Positions 44,801-54,127 of a stretch of DNA of 64,000 nucleotides are shown in pieces. Under the pieces are notes generated by a model. The model searched no databases, was not told the DNA's origin, and saw only the letters and a list, made by a program, of their open reading frames with translations. The stretch covers positions 67,017 through 131,016 of the forward strand of contig NZ_JAOTBG010000002.1 of assembly GCF_025628805.1 (NCBI RefSeq), read 5' to 3'. The stretch is from Anaplasma capra (lineage in GTDB: Bacteria; Pseudomonadota; Alphaproteobacteria; Rickettsiales; Anaplasmataceae). Each line of letters opens with the position of its first letter. Positions within the stretch are counted from its first letter, which is position 1. A program made the translations under genes and the position numbers.

Positions 44801-46135
44801 CTTTCTCCATTCGACCAGCAGTTTGCCAGTACTTGCAGTGGGCGTACATCCGGACATACTCGACAAGATGTCACCTCAAGGGGAGCAGCGGGAGTGAGCG
44901 GCGCAGCTAAACATGCTGGGGACACAGGCGGCGCTAGTGCCAGCACTCCTGAACCTGGCTCAAAGAAGCCATCTGACCAGTGGGGTTCGCTTGTCAAGGC
45001 TATACTGGAAGAAGATGATGCTGCAAGGGCAGAAGCACTCGCTGCGCTGCTGAGATCACCACCGGAAGAAGACCCCGTATTAAAAGAAGAAGAAGCGGAA
45101 GAAGTATTCAACAAGCTACATAAAGGGGAGGCATCACTATCACAGGTAAGGCAGCAGCTCAGCAAAAAAACAGCCGGTGGTACCCAGCAAAGAGGAAAAG
45201 GCCGAGCAAGATCCGCAGCACAGAAAGACGAGGATACGTTGAGCATAAGCGACTTGGCAGTAGACGCGCCGCCCCCAGGAGCTAGTGGAGGATCTGCACG
45301 TCCTATGCGAGGTCTAGCATCCGCAGGCGAGACATTTCTTTCACAGCTCGCACAAGGAGGAACACAACCGGGTGATGGCGCAGTGGAATTTTCGGATAGT
45401 GCTGCGGCAGCAGAGCAGGCGCTGCGCAATCTATTTGCAAATGCAGATAGTGAAGACATGACGAGGTTTGTGGAGAAAACGCAGCGCGCTCTGTCAGATC
45501 TCGTAGGACAGACAACTTTAGAAGACGATGACACGGGGATAGACGAGTTTATTGAGAGCACGGAGCAAGCTTGGTCTGAGCTCAACGGCAGCGAGCAGGC
45601 TCCCGACGAAGGTGTGCCCGCCACCAAACCTACCCAATCCAGAGCAGCAAGCAAGCCCGCGCAACGCAACGTACAAAAGCAAACCGCGGCAGCACGTAAA
45701 GCGGCAGCCCCGGGTCCAGGTTCTGTAGGCGCTGGCACCGGAAGTGGAACTGCCGGAAGTCGCAGTCACCCTAAAGGTAACGCAAAAGCAAGCACACCAA
45801 AATTTGATGCTGGTCACGGCACCAGCGCTGGGGGAGCACAGAAGAGTTATCAAGAAACATTTATTGTGGGTAGTGGCAGCGACGGCATCACCAAGAGCCG
45901 CGTTGCAGCCTCTTCCACTGCAGGGGGGCGACCTCGCACCCAACAAGCAACAAGTACTGGCGCACAGACAGCCACCAAATCTGGAACAGCGGGCGGCGCT
46001 CGTCCAAAGACTCAGGGAGCAACACGAGCCACACCCGCATCAGAAATACATGGTATGCGCATCACAAATGCATCTGGTAGTATGACTATAAGAGAAGCTT
46101 GGAAAATTGTGGGAGAGTACACCAGGCAACAGTAA
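41801..46135 (+). CDS. Giant unknown protein (up to 1444 aa), multi-domain, effector-like
   Basis: I do not recognise this protein. The frame opens at ATG 41801, with an alternative ATG at 41900 (PKRLIDATEQALIALLQ), which I consider the more natural start. The 12-G tract lies between them. Residues 40-340 are helical and soluble. About 345-475 is hydrophobic and Ala/Gly/Thr-rich (SFMVASMIATSIGTGG, then an Ala-rich run at 412-435), with further hydrophobic segments near 510-550, 585-605 and 655-695. Residues 780-1000 are charged and helical. From 1010 the tail is low-complexity: acidic helical units with an internal repeat (FVEKTQRALSDLVG at 1223 versus FIESTEQAWSELNG at 1250), then a basic Ser/Thr/Ala/Gly-rich end (1270-1410). 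No signal peptide is visible. A large secreted or membrane-inserting effector is plausible but unproven. Confidence 0.82.
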   Translation: MTEKTALRTFRTTGGGGVHPTPKNTSQRTTTPAMPKRLIDATEQALIALLQKTMEEHKPWKGVKGQLAQKLREITIPKPQDAHSLSIFVTEDYLLKISSGYTDAHVGSPFMNVLSLADEEVREHYIRPGPGRSPAFARILIEFRNALKAGVIDGSLSDLSTFTDFLEELVAKSRGEITYDYVKVDPVNGSLTEDVGPLERAMIEADPKRNKNAKPKAATLASYGTASSTKEDAAKSAVEILIGQDYRILSPDWLLMRSLAIAYIIARRQKGLEVEERCPDNEELVNMFNQERKCAALLYGCVLLSTYVEEIRQAAVKAFEAANPKLSKLLKVCRKVASMSNITLGIYLSFMVASMIATSIGTGGAAPAAVTAGTVLGWSGAAVALATQIPQLSLLASQGIKNVGEALGLTSAAGIEAAALPATAAAATAATTAAAGGAEGFAKLAAQFADTAVEFASPVAVPATLISTAMMYISFPRVMFGGYESSWIRKYIEASGDEKEFKPPSMWSPLIASMGIKLIMNTMLGATPHIKCSALTAALGWSLYRLYLPLSLIEQPSKVRNAYEVAIAATSRRDNSDFTYNNKVSILCCFAALGVELALHAAGFHMPSAASMALNFLMKTARIGAWIGPVIHARLHGQVQYTREFEKMFWTDGVKAITAPAILLLFEIASGQPALSTGVLAGDILVSLIPDLIIGSRFGALNVASGKIVALESLMKTGLSQQAIIELSVAMAMQEEPSVAQERLQTILEKHFGKDQYKDLGIDLTVDGGLKSLSLEAERKWRTIVENTAHDAEEDISTDKIAELIEELGGVFRNEEQKPAKKKGGSAGKAEKTEEEVILDALEAQHPFLALWNKKLTDAQNRALEISTAKFAQLSAEEQKKSQEAIDKFEDEYFDRLIASMTDEQRGAMLGMLKRAEELGDQAIPGLNSVNDKKIKSSVSSAVKASISNLKQKITGWDRNRDPFANSDIRDLAKNLDTPEGRSTFLGFLESSETFSNPFGLSPFDQQFASTCSGRTSGHTRQDVTSRGAAGVSGAAKHAGDTGGASASTPEPGSKKPSDQWGSLVKAILEEDDAARAEALAALLRSPPEEDPVLKEEEAEEVFNKLHKGEASLSQVRQQLSKKTAGGTQQRGKGRARSAAQKDEDTLSISDLAVDAPPPGASGGSARPMRGLASAGETFLSQLAQGGTQPGDGAVEFSDSAAAAEQALRNLFANADSEDMTRFVEKTQRALSDLVGQTTLEDDDTGIDEFIESTEQAWSELNGSEQAPDEGVPATKPTQSRAASKPAQRNVQKQTAAARKAAAPGPGSVGAGTGSGTAGSRSHPKGNAKASTPKFDAGHGTSAGGAQKSYQETFIVGSGSDGITKSRVAASSTAGGRPRTQQATSTGAQTATKSGTAGGARPKTQGATRATPASEIHGMRITNASGSMTIREAWKIVGEYTRQQ
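41839..41850 (+). repeat. Homopolymeric tract of 12 G
   Basis: An uninterrupted run of 12 G residues follows CGAACCAC and precedes AGTGC. If translation begins at 41801, the run encodes part of a Thr-Gly-Gly-Gly-Gly stretch (residues 13-17), and a slip of one base would shift the frame. If translation begins at 41900, it lies 50 bp upstream in the leader. Confidence 0.97.
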
Positions 46136-46150
46136 GGGAAACCAGTGGGG

Positions 46151-46172
46151 GTTTGTACAACTAGGTACAAAC
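46151..46172. terminator. Hairpin after the giant gene
   Basis: GTTTGTAC (46151-46158) and GTACAAAC (46165-46172) form a perfect 8-bp stem with a 6-nt loop, 16 bp past the stop codon and between convergent genes. The stem is AT-rich and no T tract follows, so termination activity is uncertain. Confidence 0.4.
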
Positions 46173-46257
46173 ACAAAAATACGGACCAAGGCATTTTGTA
46201 CAGTGTCACCGCTATGTATATCACCTTCACTCATGCCAGCCTCGCTTAGTTCCTCTA

Positions 46258-46284
46258 CAGCACGTCACACAGCACTAACTCGGA
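46258..46284 (+). repeat. 27-bp exact direct repeat, copy 2
   Basis: Identical to 40713-40739 in birA. This copy is non-coding and ends one base before the uvrC stop codon on the opposite strand, so the two copies enclose 5.5 kb containing most of birA and the giant gene. Confidence 0.95.
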
Positions 46285-46285
46285 A

Positions 46286-48124
46286 TTATGTAGAATCACG
46301 CTTTAGAAATTCCGCTATTCTCTGGGCCAACTTGCTGCTTATCCCCGGAACTTTGCTTATTTCATCAGCCTTTGCGCGCCTTACGTGGTCTATCGAACCA
46401 AAATACGTGATCAAGGCCTTTCTCTTAGTACCACCAACTCCGGGTATGGCACACAGAATGGCTGATGATAGCTCCCTATCTCTGCTATTCCTGTGAGAAG
46501 TAATCGCAAATCTATGCGCTTCATCGCGTATTTTGCGCATGTATAGCATTAGCCTACTATCCGGATTTAAGTGCAACTTTTCTCCACTGTGTAGATAGAA
46601 CACTTCTTCCCCCGCATTACGATTCTGGCCCTTTGCCATGCATGCAAATGGGATACCTAAATCACCAAGTACGCGGACAACTGCAGAAATGTGCCCCTTG
46701 CCCCCATCTATCAACACAAAATCAGGCAGTACTGACAAGTCCTCACCACAAAACCTTCTAGAGAGCACCTCGTGCATCATTGAGCAGTCATCTCCATTGA
46801 GCACCGTTTTAATTTTAAACCTGCGATATTCCCTCTTCAACAACCCGTATCTACCGCAAACCACCATGACACCAAACGGGTGCGTACCAGAAATGTGGCT
46901 ATTATCATACACTTCTATCCTCTCGGGGAGGCGTTGAAGTCTAAAAAATTCAGCAAATTCTTTCAGCTCAGCAGGCAGTGCATCGTCACGTAATTTGTGA
47001 TTCAAGGCCTCCATAGCACCGTTACGTGCCAATCTCAGAAACTTTACTTCTTCATGAGATTTTGCGGTAAGAATCTCAATCTTACGCGTTAATAACCCCT
47101 CTAATGCCAAACTTATAATCTCACAATAGTCGGCGCTACAGTCAACGTACACCCTATCAGGTGGGTCACCATAAACCTGCAGCATAAACATGCCTAACAC
47201 ATCTGACTCGCTATCGTAACCTATATCATCGGCAAAATATGGTTGGCTACCATAGCTTATACCCCCCCGCAGAGAAATGACTTGCAAGCAGTATGTTCCG
47301 GAACGCCCGTAAATTGACACAAAGTCAGCATCACCGGGGATCCCTGTTTGGAACGAGGCACACTCCTGAATAGATTTAAGAGCTTGGAGTCTATCACGGC
47401 AGACCATGGCGCTCTCATAATCTTGGTCGTCACTGAATTTACACATGGAATCAAATAGCTCTTTTTGCAGCTCTTTGCTCTTTCCCATTAGAACCCTGTG
47501 CGCCATGTTTACCGACTTCGCGTAATCCTCCTCGGAGATTTTTCGGGTGCACGGTGCCGAGCAATTTCGTATCTCATACTCAATGCACGGTCTATCGCGA
47601 GAAGCGAAAAAACTGTCAGAACACGATCTGAGCTGAAATGCCTTTCTGATCGCAGATATTACTCGCTTGACTACCAATGAAGATATAAAGGGCCCGTAAT
47701 ACCTCCCAAGACCAATTAACTTTCTCCCTCTGTATTTGACAATACGCGGGTATCCGTGCTTTGAGAGAAGAATGTATGGGTAGAACTTATCGTCCCTCAT
47801 TATTATATTGTACTTCGGCTTTAGGGTCTTAATGAGCCGAGCCTCCAGCAGTAGGGCTTCTGCCTCACTTTGTGTGACAATAACATCGAGCTCAGCCACA
47901 TGGCCCAACATTGCCAAGATCCTGTCTGACATTTGGTTAAAATTGTAGTAGCTACGCAACCGGTCTCTGAGGTCCTTAGCCTTTCCCACATACAAGACCA
48001 CACCGTCAGCACCCAGCATTTTATAGATTCCAGACACACCACTAGGAACTCGGTCAACAGCTTGCTTGACCGCACCGCGCGCGATGCGAAATCTATCGGC
48101 CAGATTTTTTCTCACAAGACACAA
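46286..48124 (-). CDS. uvrC: Excinuclease ABC subunit C
   Basis: The 612-aa protein has the N-terminal GIY-YIG nuclease (GVSGIYKMLGADGVVLYVGKAKDL, first catalytic region), a central UVR motif (DYESAMVCRDRLQALKSIQ), the C-terminal RNase-H-like nuclease (EVYDNSHISGTHPFGVMVV, PDFVLIDGGKGHISA) and tandem helix-hairpin-helix elements at the end (IPGVGGTKRKALITYFG, VPGISSKLAQRIAEFL). It makes both incisions in nucleotide excision repair. It is followed on the same strand only by the hairpin and the repeat. Confidence 0.97.
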   Translation of the reverse strand: MCLVRKNLADRFRIARGAVKQAVDRVPSGVSGIYKMLGADGVVLYVGKAKDLRDRLRSYYNFNQMSDRILAMLGHVAELDVIVTQSEAEALLLEARLIKTLKPKYNIIMRDDKFYPYILLSKHGYPRIVKYRGRKLIGLGRYYGPFISSLVVKRVISAIRKAFQLRSCSDSFFASRDRPCIEYEIRNCSAPCTRKISEEDYAKSVNMAHRVLMGKSKELQKELFDSMCKFSDDQDYESAMVCRDRLQALKSIQECASFQTGIPGDADFVSIYGRSGTYCLQVISLRGGISYGSQPYFADDIGYDSESDVLGMFMLQVYGDPPDRVYVDCSADYCEIISLALEGLLTRKIEILTAKSHEEVKFLRLARNGAMEALNHKLRDDALPAELKEFAEFFRLQRLPERIEVYDNSHISGTHPFGVMVVCGRYGLLKREYRRFKIKTVLNGDDCSMMHEVLSRRFCGEDLSVLPDFVLIDGGKGHISAVVRVLGDLGIPFACMAKGQNRNAGEEVFYLHSGEKLHLNPDSRLMLYMRKIRDEAHRFAITSHRNSRDRELSSAILCAIPGVGGTKRKALITYFGSIDHVRRAKADEISKVPGISSKLAQRIAEFLKRDST

Positions 48125-48251
48125 AACCCGCTTGAACTATACGCTTAGAGCGTAAGTCTCGCTCCAATGGTGTTAAAAATCAAGATAGTGCACCACGCAG
48201 GTCAAACGGCAAGGAAAGCCACCGCATTCGAGGTGGGGTGGGCAAAAAGAG

Positions 48252-48323
48252 AGCGGGAGAAGGGGATCGAACCCTCGGCCCCAACCTTGGGAAGGTCGTA
48301 CTCTACCACTGAGCTACTCCCGC
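48252..48323 (-). tRNA. tRNA-Gly (CCC)
   Basis: The minus strand folds with acceptor GCGGGAG/CTCCCGC and discriminator T. The D arm is GCTC-AGTGGTA-GAGT-type, the anticodon arm CGACC-TTCCCAA-GGTTG giving anticodon CCC, and the T arm contains GTTCGAT. It closely resembles the tRNA-Gly 60 bp away, consistent with a tandem duplication that changed the anticodon. Confidence 0.93.
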
Positions 48324-48383
48324 AAAACTGCCGGGCACTTAGCTGGCAGTTACCACACATTCACCAAATAGACAAAAGGCACG

Positions 48384-48455
48384 AGCGGGAGAAGGGGATC
48401 GAACCCTCGGCCCTAACCTTGGCAAGGTTATACTCTACCACTGAGCTACTCCCGC
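48384..48455 (-). tRNA. tRNA-Gly (GCC)
   Basis: Same acceptor, D arm and T arm as the neighbouring tRNA-Gly. The anticodon arm is TAACC-TTGCCAA-GGTTA, giving anticodon GCC, with discriminator T. Both genes lie in the same orientation, probably as one transcript. Confidence 0.95.
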
Positions 48456-48723
48456 AACCACAGCGCCCAATGATAAATGAGCACAAATCATGAATCAAGA
48501 AAATAAAATTACCAAATGGGTACCACACAAATTAATTGGACCGCTGATTTGGCCACAACCATTGGCCGGAGCATCGGTTGGCACGCATTTGACCCGGTTT
48601 ACAGACCCCAGCTCAACACAATGCAAAGCAAAACACCTTGTTATGCATCAACAAGGCGGGCTGATCTTATTGCAAAGACAGCAGATCTGCTGCATATTAA
48701 TCCATTAAACTTTGGTGCTGGAT

Positions 48724-50037
48724 GTGATTGAGCGCTATAGTCTCCCGGAGATGGTAAAAATCTGGGAGGAAGCAACCAAATACAAAATTTGGATGACTAT
48801 AGAGGGTCTCGCCTGCGAGGCACAGGCAAAGTTGGGGATAGTCCCCAATCATGTGCTTGATGGGTTGCGCAATTTAAAAGACGGGTTCGACATACACGAG
48901 ATTAAGGCTATAGAAGCGGAGGTGAAGCACGACGTCATAGCCTTCCTCTCCTATGTAGCAAAATCCTCAAACACAGACGTAAGATACTTACACTACGGCA
49001 TGACCAGTTCTGACGTGCTGGATACATGCCTCTCTCTGCAGTTAAAACAATCTTGTGACATCCTACTTAGGAACATTGAAGATGTCATGCGAGTGCTAAA
49101 ACAAAGGTCGGAAGAGACAAAATATTTGCTGTGTGTGGGCAGGAGCCATGGCGTGCACGCAGAACCCATAACATTTGGGCTCAAGCTCTCAAGATTCTAC
49201 GCGGAATTTGAGCGCAATCACAGACGTCTGACGAGCGCGAAGCAGGAAGTATCCGTGTGCAAGATCTCCGGCGCCATGGGTAACTTTGCACATATTGACC
49301 CGTCGGTAGAGGAGTATGTTGCTGAGGCGTTGGGACTTGTACCAGAGACTACAGCATCTCAGGTAATACCTAGAGACAGATACGCAATGCTCTTTGCAAC
49401 GTTTGGTGTAATAGCTTCATCAATAGAAAGAGTCGCCACAGAGCTTCGCCATCTGCAACAAACAGAAGTTTTGGAAGTTACGGAACCTTTTTCACCGGGG
49501 CAGAAGGGTAGCTCCGCCATGCCTCACAAAAAAAATCCCATTTTATGTGAAAATCTGACTGGTCTTTCCAGGATGGTGCGTAGTTACGTGATTCCTGCAA
49601 TGGAAAATGTTGCGTTGTGGCACGAGCGTGATATTTCGCACTCTTCAGTAGAGAGATTTATAGCACCAGATTCTTGTATAACTCTGAACTTTGCGCTTGT
49701 GCGCCTTGCGCATATATTGCGCGATATGAAGATTCACAAAGAGAAGATACAGGCAAATCTGGACTCATCCAGGGGTATTATGCTGTCGCAGCGTGTTTTG
49801 TTAGCTCTGGTGGATTCCGGTATGAGCAGAGAGGATGCATATAAAATCGTGCAAGACAGCGCCATGAATGTGCTAGATAATGGCAGTGACTTTATAGAAA
49901 ACGTTAAGGCTCACAAACTGTTTGAAAAAAGAGTAGAACCCGGAGTTTTGGACTCACTATCAAATCTAGATTACTACACAAGGCATGTTGATCTTATATT
50001 CAACAAGACATTTAAAAAGGATAGGAAAACCCCCTAG
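48724..50037 (+). CDS. purB: Adenylosuccinate lyase
   Basis: The protein of about 437 aa contains the lyase signature GSSAMPHKKNPILCENL and the catalytic regions HYGMTSSDVLDT and GRSHGVHAEPITFG. It cleaves SAICAR and adenylosuccinate, steps 8 and 12 of AMP synthesis. No ATG fits. A GTG at 48724 gives the usual N-terminus (VIERYSLPEM read as M-IERYS). The frame is open 12 bases earlier to a TTG. The 270 bp upstream, to the tRNA-Gly pair, contains only short overlapping open frames without support. Confidence 0.96.
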   Translation: MIERYSLPEMVKIWEEATKYKIWMTIEGLACEAQAKLGIVPNHVLDGLRNLKDGFDIHEIKAIEAEVKHDVIAFLSYVAKSSNTDVRYLHYGMTSSDVLDTCLSLQLKQSCDILLRNIEDVMRVLKQRSEETKYLLCVGRSHGVHAEPITFGLKLSRFYAEFERNHRRLTSAKQEVSVCKISGAMGNFAHIDPSVEEYVAEALGLVPETTASQVIPRDRYAMLFATFGVIASSIERVATELRHLQQTEVLEVTEPFSPGQKGSSAMPHKKNPILCENLTGLSRMVRSYVIPAMENVALWHERDISHSSVERFIAPDSCITLNFALVRLAHILRDMKIHKEKIQANLDSSRGIMLSQRVLLALVDSGMSREDAYKIVQDSAMNVLDNGSDFIENVKAHKLFEKRVEPGVLDSLSNLDYYTRHVDLIFNKTFKKDRKTP

Positions 50038-51520
50038 AGGGACACCAAAATGCGGCCATACATCACGCATCGCGCGGCACTGGTCCCGTTGCAAATGAGA
50101 AAAAATACGAAGCACGGAGAAGTGAGAAGTTCACAACACAACCACCTATTTACTCATGCATATACACAAGCATCCGGAACCAAACTGGCTTTAGGTAAGC
50201 ACTGATACCGTGTCCCTCCGCGATACCACCTCCCCGTTTCAATATGAGCCTATACAAAAAGTTTATACAAAGACCGCGTAGATGTAGCCCCTACTCCTAT
50301 ACGTTATGTAGTGGGTGTACACAAGCTGCCGGAACAAACCCCGAAATATAATGCAAATTACGAAAAAGCTACCTCTTCGCTGTCGTAATAAATGACATCA
50401 AACCGCCGATCATCGCGGAAACCGTTACCGAACAGCACCAGAAAAACCGCACCTCACTTCAAGTAAGAACGGGCGACACAAATAATAAAGTACGGCCCTA
50501 GCACAAAAACGAAATATCCCTATTGACTAAGGAAGACACTCCGGATACAATGCGGGCAGTCCGATTAAGAAATTAATTGGGCGATTGGGGCTTTGTTCTA
50601 CGGTCAATGCATAACCATTAGGTAACACACACACACTTTATCTTGGTAGAACAAAGCCACCCAAGCTCCCCACTGAGTGGAAAGTCTACACAGTTTGCTT
50701 AAATGCTGCAAGTGTTTTTTGTCAAGATGTGCTCTTTTAGTTACTAGTACGACTAGTTATTATTGCAAAAACCTCACTGTGCGAGGCTCCTCAGAGGGTT
50801 CTCTCCCCACGATGCAGCTCCTACCATATGCTTTTGTTATACTGCACTCGAGGTTCAACAAACCCCCGGGGGATAACGTGGAGCGCCCCTCGACTAGCCA
50901 CCAGTTGGCTTCATATTATTGCCACGTTTGGTAACTGTCCCATTGAGCGCAGAGTGCCCGATGACGAACAGTGACCTCTATCCCATGCAAAGGTAGGACA
51001 CACAAAAGCGGGAGAAAGAGTTGTGACAAGCACACACAATATGATCCATGTTTCATATGTGCAACAGTACCAAACTTCGACACTACAACACAGACAAGAC
51101 ATCTGGATCGTATAACAGCGCTAGAGAAAGCCCAAGACAAAGCAGAAGCCGCAACATGCGTGTCGCCAGGAAAATCTGAAAATCCACCAAAGCAGTAGAA
51201 ATATGCGATTGCGCGGGACATTGACCCTTCTGTGGGTCACCCGGTACACAACACCAATTTCTTGGTACAAGCTCTGGTTATGCCACCATCAGTCATCGCT
51301 CTTTATCCCTCATGATAAGTTCAGGCGGATTTTGGGAATATTACAAAAAACGCGACTCTCCAGTTGCCGGAATAGAACAAAAAAACCACCAAAACCACCC
51401 GGTTATTCAGCAGAGATCTCGGCGAAGATGGGAAAACCGGGAGACGCAAAGAGCCTGAAGCCCACAAAAACACAATCGCTCACACGACCCGCACACCGGC
51501 AGCAACCCCTGAACCAGGGT
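50038..51520. other. 1.5-kb stretch without a supportable gene
   Basis: Between convergent purB and htpG only short frames occur (50677-50934, 50971-51198 and 51203-51538 plus; 50916-51221 minus). The last plus frame encodes a basic, Lys/Pro-rich 111-aa sequence overlapping the end of htpG, without recognisable domain. A 13-bp inverted repeat lies at 50589-50658. Similar sequences, TACACAAGC-xx-CCGGAAC, recur near 50165 and 50320. No RNA gene signature was recognised. Confidence 0.5.
50589..50658. repeat. 13-bp perfect inverted repeat around a 44-bp centre
   Basis: GGCTTTGTTCTAC (50589-50601) and GTAGAACAAAGCC (50646-50658) are exact inverted arms. Outer bases (TTGG and CCAA) extend the pairing with a bulge. 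The centre contains a short AC dinucleotide run. It could be the ends of a small mobile-element remnant or a structured RNA. Confidence 0.85.
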
Positions 51521-53434
51521 TTATTTCTTAAACAGTAGCGACAGAATCTGATTCATTCTATTTGCAAAGTCAATCGCGCTGCCCACCTCTTCACCCTCTA
51601 TGATACAGGCCTGGCCAAATAGTATGTGAATCATATTCTCCAGCAGCTCGCTTTCCCCCTTGCTTTTATACTCTTTCAGCAAACCACTCAGTACTGGGTG
51701 CTTGTCATTAATCTCAAGGATCCTACTACCCTTGTAACTAAGCTGCTTTTGCTCCCTCAAAAACCGTTCCATCCTAATGTCCAACGAATTCTCTGGAACA
51801 GCAAGGCAAACCAGGCTGGTCGTGAGTTTCCGTGAAACTTTGACATCACTCACCAAGTCTCCGAGCACCTTCTTCATGTAGGCAATAAAGGCCTCAACAT
51901 TTTCGTGTTGGTGCGCATCATCAGTGCCTTTTTTCCCTTTCGTTTTCTTAGCGCTCTTGTCCTCCGCACCGGCGAACTTCTCCATATCGTTCTCGTCCAC
52001 CCGCGTCACAGACTTGAAAGGTACCCCTTTATATTCCGGAACGACGCTAGTCCAGAAATCATCCACTGGATCCACAAGCAGCACCACTTCAACTCCACTA
52101 CTTACCAGCCCCTCGATTTGAGGACTCCGTATGGCAGACTCGAAATCATTCCCAGATAGGTAAAATATGCTTTCCTGGCCCTCCTTCATCCTAGTGATGT
52201 AATCACTCAGACTCGTAAGCTCCCCATCTTTACCATTACTGCTGTGAAACCTACACACTGAAATAATAGCCTCGCGAGATTCAGTATCCATGGCCTCGCA
52301 TAAACCCTCCTTGAGCACTGGACCAAAATTCTCCCAAAACGTCTTGTAGTCCTCAGGGTCATTCTCAGCCTTTTCCCTAAGAGCAGTAAGCACTCTCCTG
52401 GTCACAGAGGCTTTGATTTTTCCGATTATCGCGTTGTTCTGCAAAGTCTCTCTACTTATGTTCAGCGGTAGGTCGGAAGAGTCAATCACACCCCTGAGAA
52501 ACCGCAGATACTGCGGAACAGCCTGCACATTATCTTCAGTAATAAACACCCTGTTTACGTACAGCTTGACAGAGCACCTTCTATCCGGATGGAACAGGTC
52601 AAACGGTTTCACAGAAGGAACGTACAGCAAATTTATATATTCTATCGCCCCTTCGTTCTTGTTATGTATCACCATCCAAGGCTCACTTCCTATATGTGCT
52701 ACAGAGCGAAAAAACTCCATGTGCTCACTCGCAGAAATTGCATCTTTCGGCTTTGTCCATATGGCAACCCCGCTGTTGAGCTTCTCTTCAGCGCCATCAC
52801 TTGCTATAAAGTATATCGGATAGCCTACGTAGTCAGAGTATGTAGTTACAACATGTTCAATGCGGAACCGATCAAGAAATTCGGACTCCTCTTCTTTGAG
52901 CACCAGGGTAACCTTGGTGCCTCTACTCACATCCCCGGAAATCTGCGATACAGAAAAAACGCCATCACCTGAGGATTGCCACCTGTGTCCTACTTTCTCC
53001 CCAGCTTTACAGGATTCCACAACAACATCAGTTGCAACCATAAACACCGAATAGAAACCTACACCAAACTTCCCTATCAGATCGTATCCCTGCGCCTTGC
53101 CACCTTTTAACTCCTCCAGAAATTTCTGAGTCCCAGAACTAGCAATGGTTCCCAAGTTATTTATCAACTCTTGGCGACTCATCCCCACGCCATTGTCCCG
53201 TATGGTAAGCTCCCTCTTATCCACATCCGCGCTGATGACTATCTTCAGCTCTTCCCCGCTCTCCATGAGGCTCTGATCCGACAAAAACATATATCTAAGC
53301 TTGTCACAGGCGTCAGAGGCGTTTGAAATGACTTCACGCAGAAAGATATCCTTATTCGTGTAAAGAGAATGCACAACAAGACTAAGAACCTTGCCTACCT
53401 CAGCATCAAACTTTAACTCTTCAACATCACCCAT
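51521..53434 (-). CDS. htpG: Chaperone protein HtpG (Hsp90)
   Basis: The 637-aa Hsp90 has the GHKL ATP-binding blocks [40 protein letters not shown] and [16 protein letters not shown]. The middle domain starts after about residue 230 and the C-terminal dimerisation domain is present ([16 protein letters not shown] and [19 protein letters not shown]). It is a cytosolic ATP-dependent chaperone. It follows the TPR-like membrane protein with an 87-bp gap. Confidence 0.98.
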   Translation of the reverse strand: MGDVEELKFDAEVGKVLSLVVHSLYTNKDIFLREVISNASDACDKLRYMFLSDQSLMESGEELKIVISADVDKRELTIRDNGVGMSRQELINNLGTIASSGTQKFLEELKGGKAQGYDLIGKFGVGFYSVFMVATDVVVESCKAGEKVGHRWQSSGDGVFSVSQISGDVSRGTKVTLVLKEEESEFLDRFRIEHVVTTYSDYVGYPIYFIASDGAEEKLNSGVAIWTKPKDAISASEHMEFFRSVAHIGSEPWMVIHNKNEGAIEYINLLYVPSVKPFDLFHPDRRCSVKLYVNRVFITEDNVQAVPQYLRFLRGVIDSSDLPLNISRETLQNNAIIGKIKASVTRRVLTALREKAENDPEDYKTFWENFGPVLKEGLCEAMDTESREAIISVCRFHSSNGKDGELTSLSDYITRMKEGQESIFYLSGNDFESAIRSPQIEGLVSSGVEVVLLVDPVDDFWTSVVPEYKGVPFKSVTRVDENDMEKFAGAEDKSAKKTKGKKGTDDAHQHENVEAFIAYMKKVLGDLVSDVKVSRKLTTSLVCLAVPENSLDIRMERFLREQKQLSYKGSRILEINDKHPVLSGLLKEYKSKGESELLENMIHILFGQACIIEGEEVGSAIDFANRMNQILSLLFKK

Positions 53435-53521
53435 AACCCTGCCCTATCACATATAATCGAACACAACAGCACTCAACAACCGTTGGATGCCAGTTTTTCA
53501 AGCCTCAGAGACCAAAAAGCC

Positions 53522-54127
53522 CTAAGTCCCATAAACCCTCAGTAAACTTTCCGCGTTGCTCCTCACCTCGGGACTGGAAGAAGCATCTCCCAATATCTCT
53601 CGCATAACCCCGACGGCAGCATCTACATCCTTACTCTTGAGCTTCAGCAATATCAGAGCCTCCTTAGCTGAAGACTTGTACACACCATCTTTACTCGAGG
53701 CAAGTCGTACAATCCTGTTCTCCAGTTCAGCACCGGTCTCGCCCAAACTAATGGATAGCACAACACTCATATACTCAGCCAGCTCTCTTAGCTCGCGGAC
53801 TAGACTCTTATCTGTAGCTAACTTTTCATACACGTCGCGCGCGGCAGAAACATCTTGTCTTTCCTTAACATAGGCGTGCGCCAACCTAAATTTTGCCAGG
53901 TGGGCGCTTGTACCCTTGCCGCTCGACAAGCGCTCCAAGCCTTTAATACCCTCATCACCTGTACCTTTGAGAGCAAAGTACATAGCGTCACCTTCCTGCT
54001 CAGACATTGCCTCGCGGCGATTCTCTAGAAAGAACACGGCCCCAGAGGCTCCAAGCATGAGCAACACCAGGGCGATTACCGCACCTTTGAATCTCAGGAA
54101 AAACCCCCTAACGGCCTTTAATTCCAT
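53522..54127 (-). CDS. Membrane-anchored TPR-like protein (YfgM-like)
   Basis: The 201-aa protein has one N-terminal membrane helix (about 15-31, VIALVLLMLGASGAVFFLE) and a helical periplasmic domain with tetratricopeptide-like repeats (LAKFRLAHAYVKERQDVSAARDVYEKL, and a second set near SAKEALILLKLKSKDVDAAVGVMREIL). This matches the TPR_21/YfgM architecture, whose E. coli member is an ancillary SecYEG-associated factor. Assignment is by architecture only. It lies between nth and htpG on the same strand. Confidence 0.75.
   Translation of the reverse strand: MELKAVRGFFLRFKGAVIALVLLMLGASGAVFFLENRREAMSEQEGDAMYFALKGTGDEGIKGLERLSSGKGTSAHLAKFRLAHAYVKERQDVSAARDVYEKLATDKSLVRELRELAEYMSVVLSISLGETGAELENRIVRLASSKDGVYKSSAKEALILLKLKSKDVDAAVGVMREILGDASSSPEVRSNAESLLRVYGT

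Noticed and set aside
48516..48731. 71-codon plus-strand frame before purB
   Set aside because: It overlaps the purB start in another frame and has no recognisable features.
51504..51522. Hairpin at the htpG stop as an intrinsic terminator
   Set aside because: The stem has a bulge and on the htpG strand it is followed by GC-rich sequence, not a T tract.
51203..51538. 111-codon basic plus-strand frame overlapping the htpG end
   Set aside because: No domain or good ribosome binding site, and antisense to htpG at its end; mentioned only as part of the gene-free stretch.
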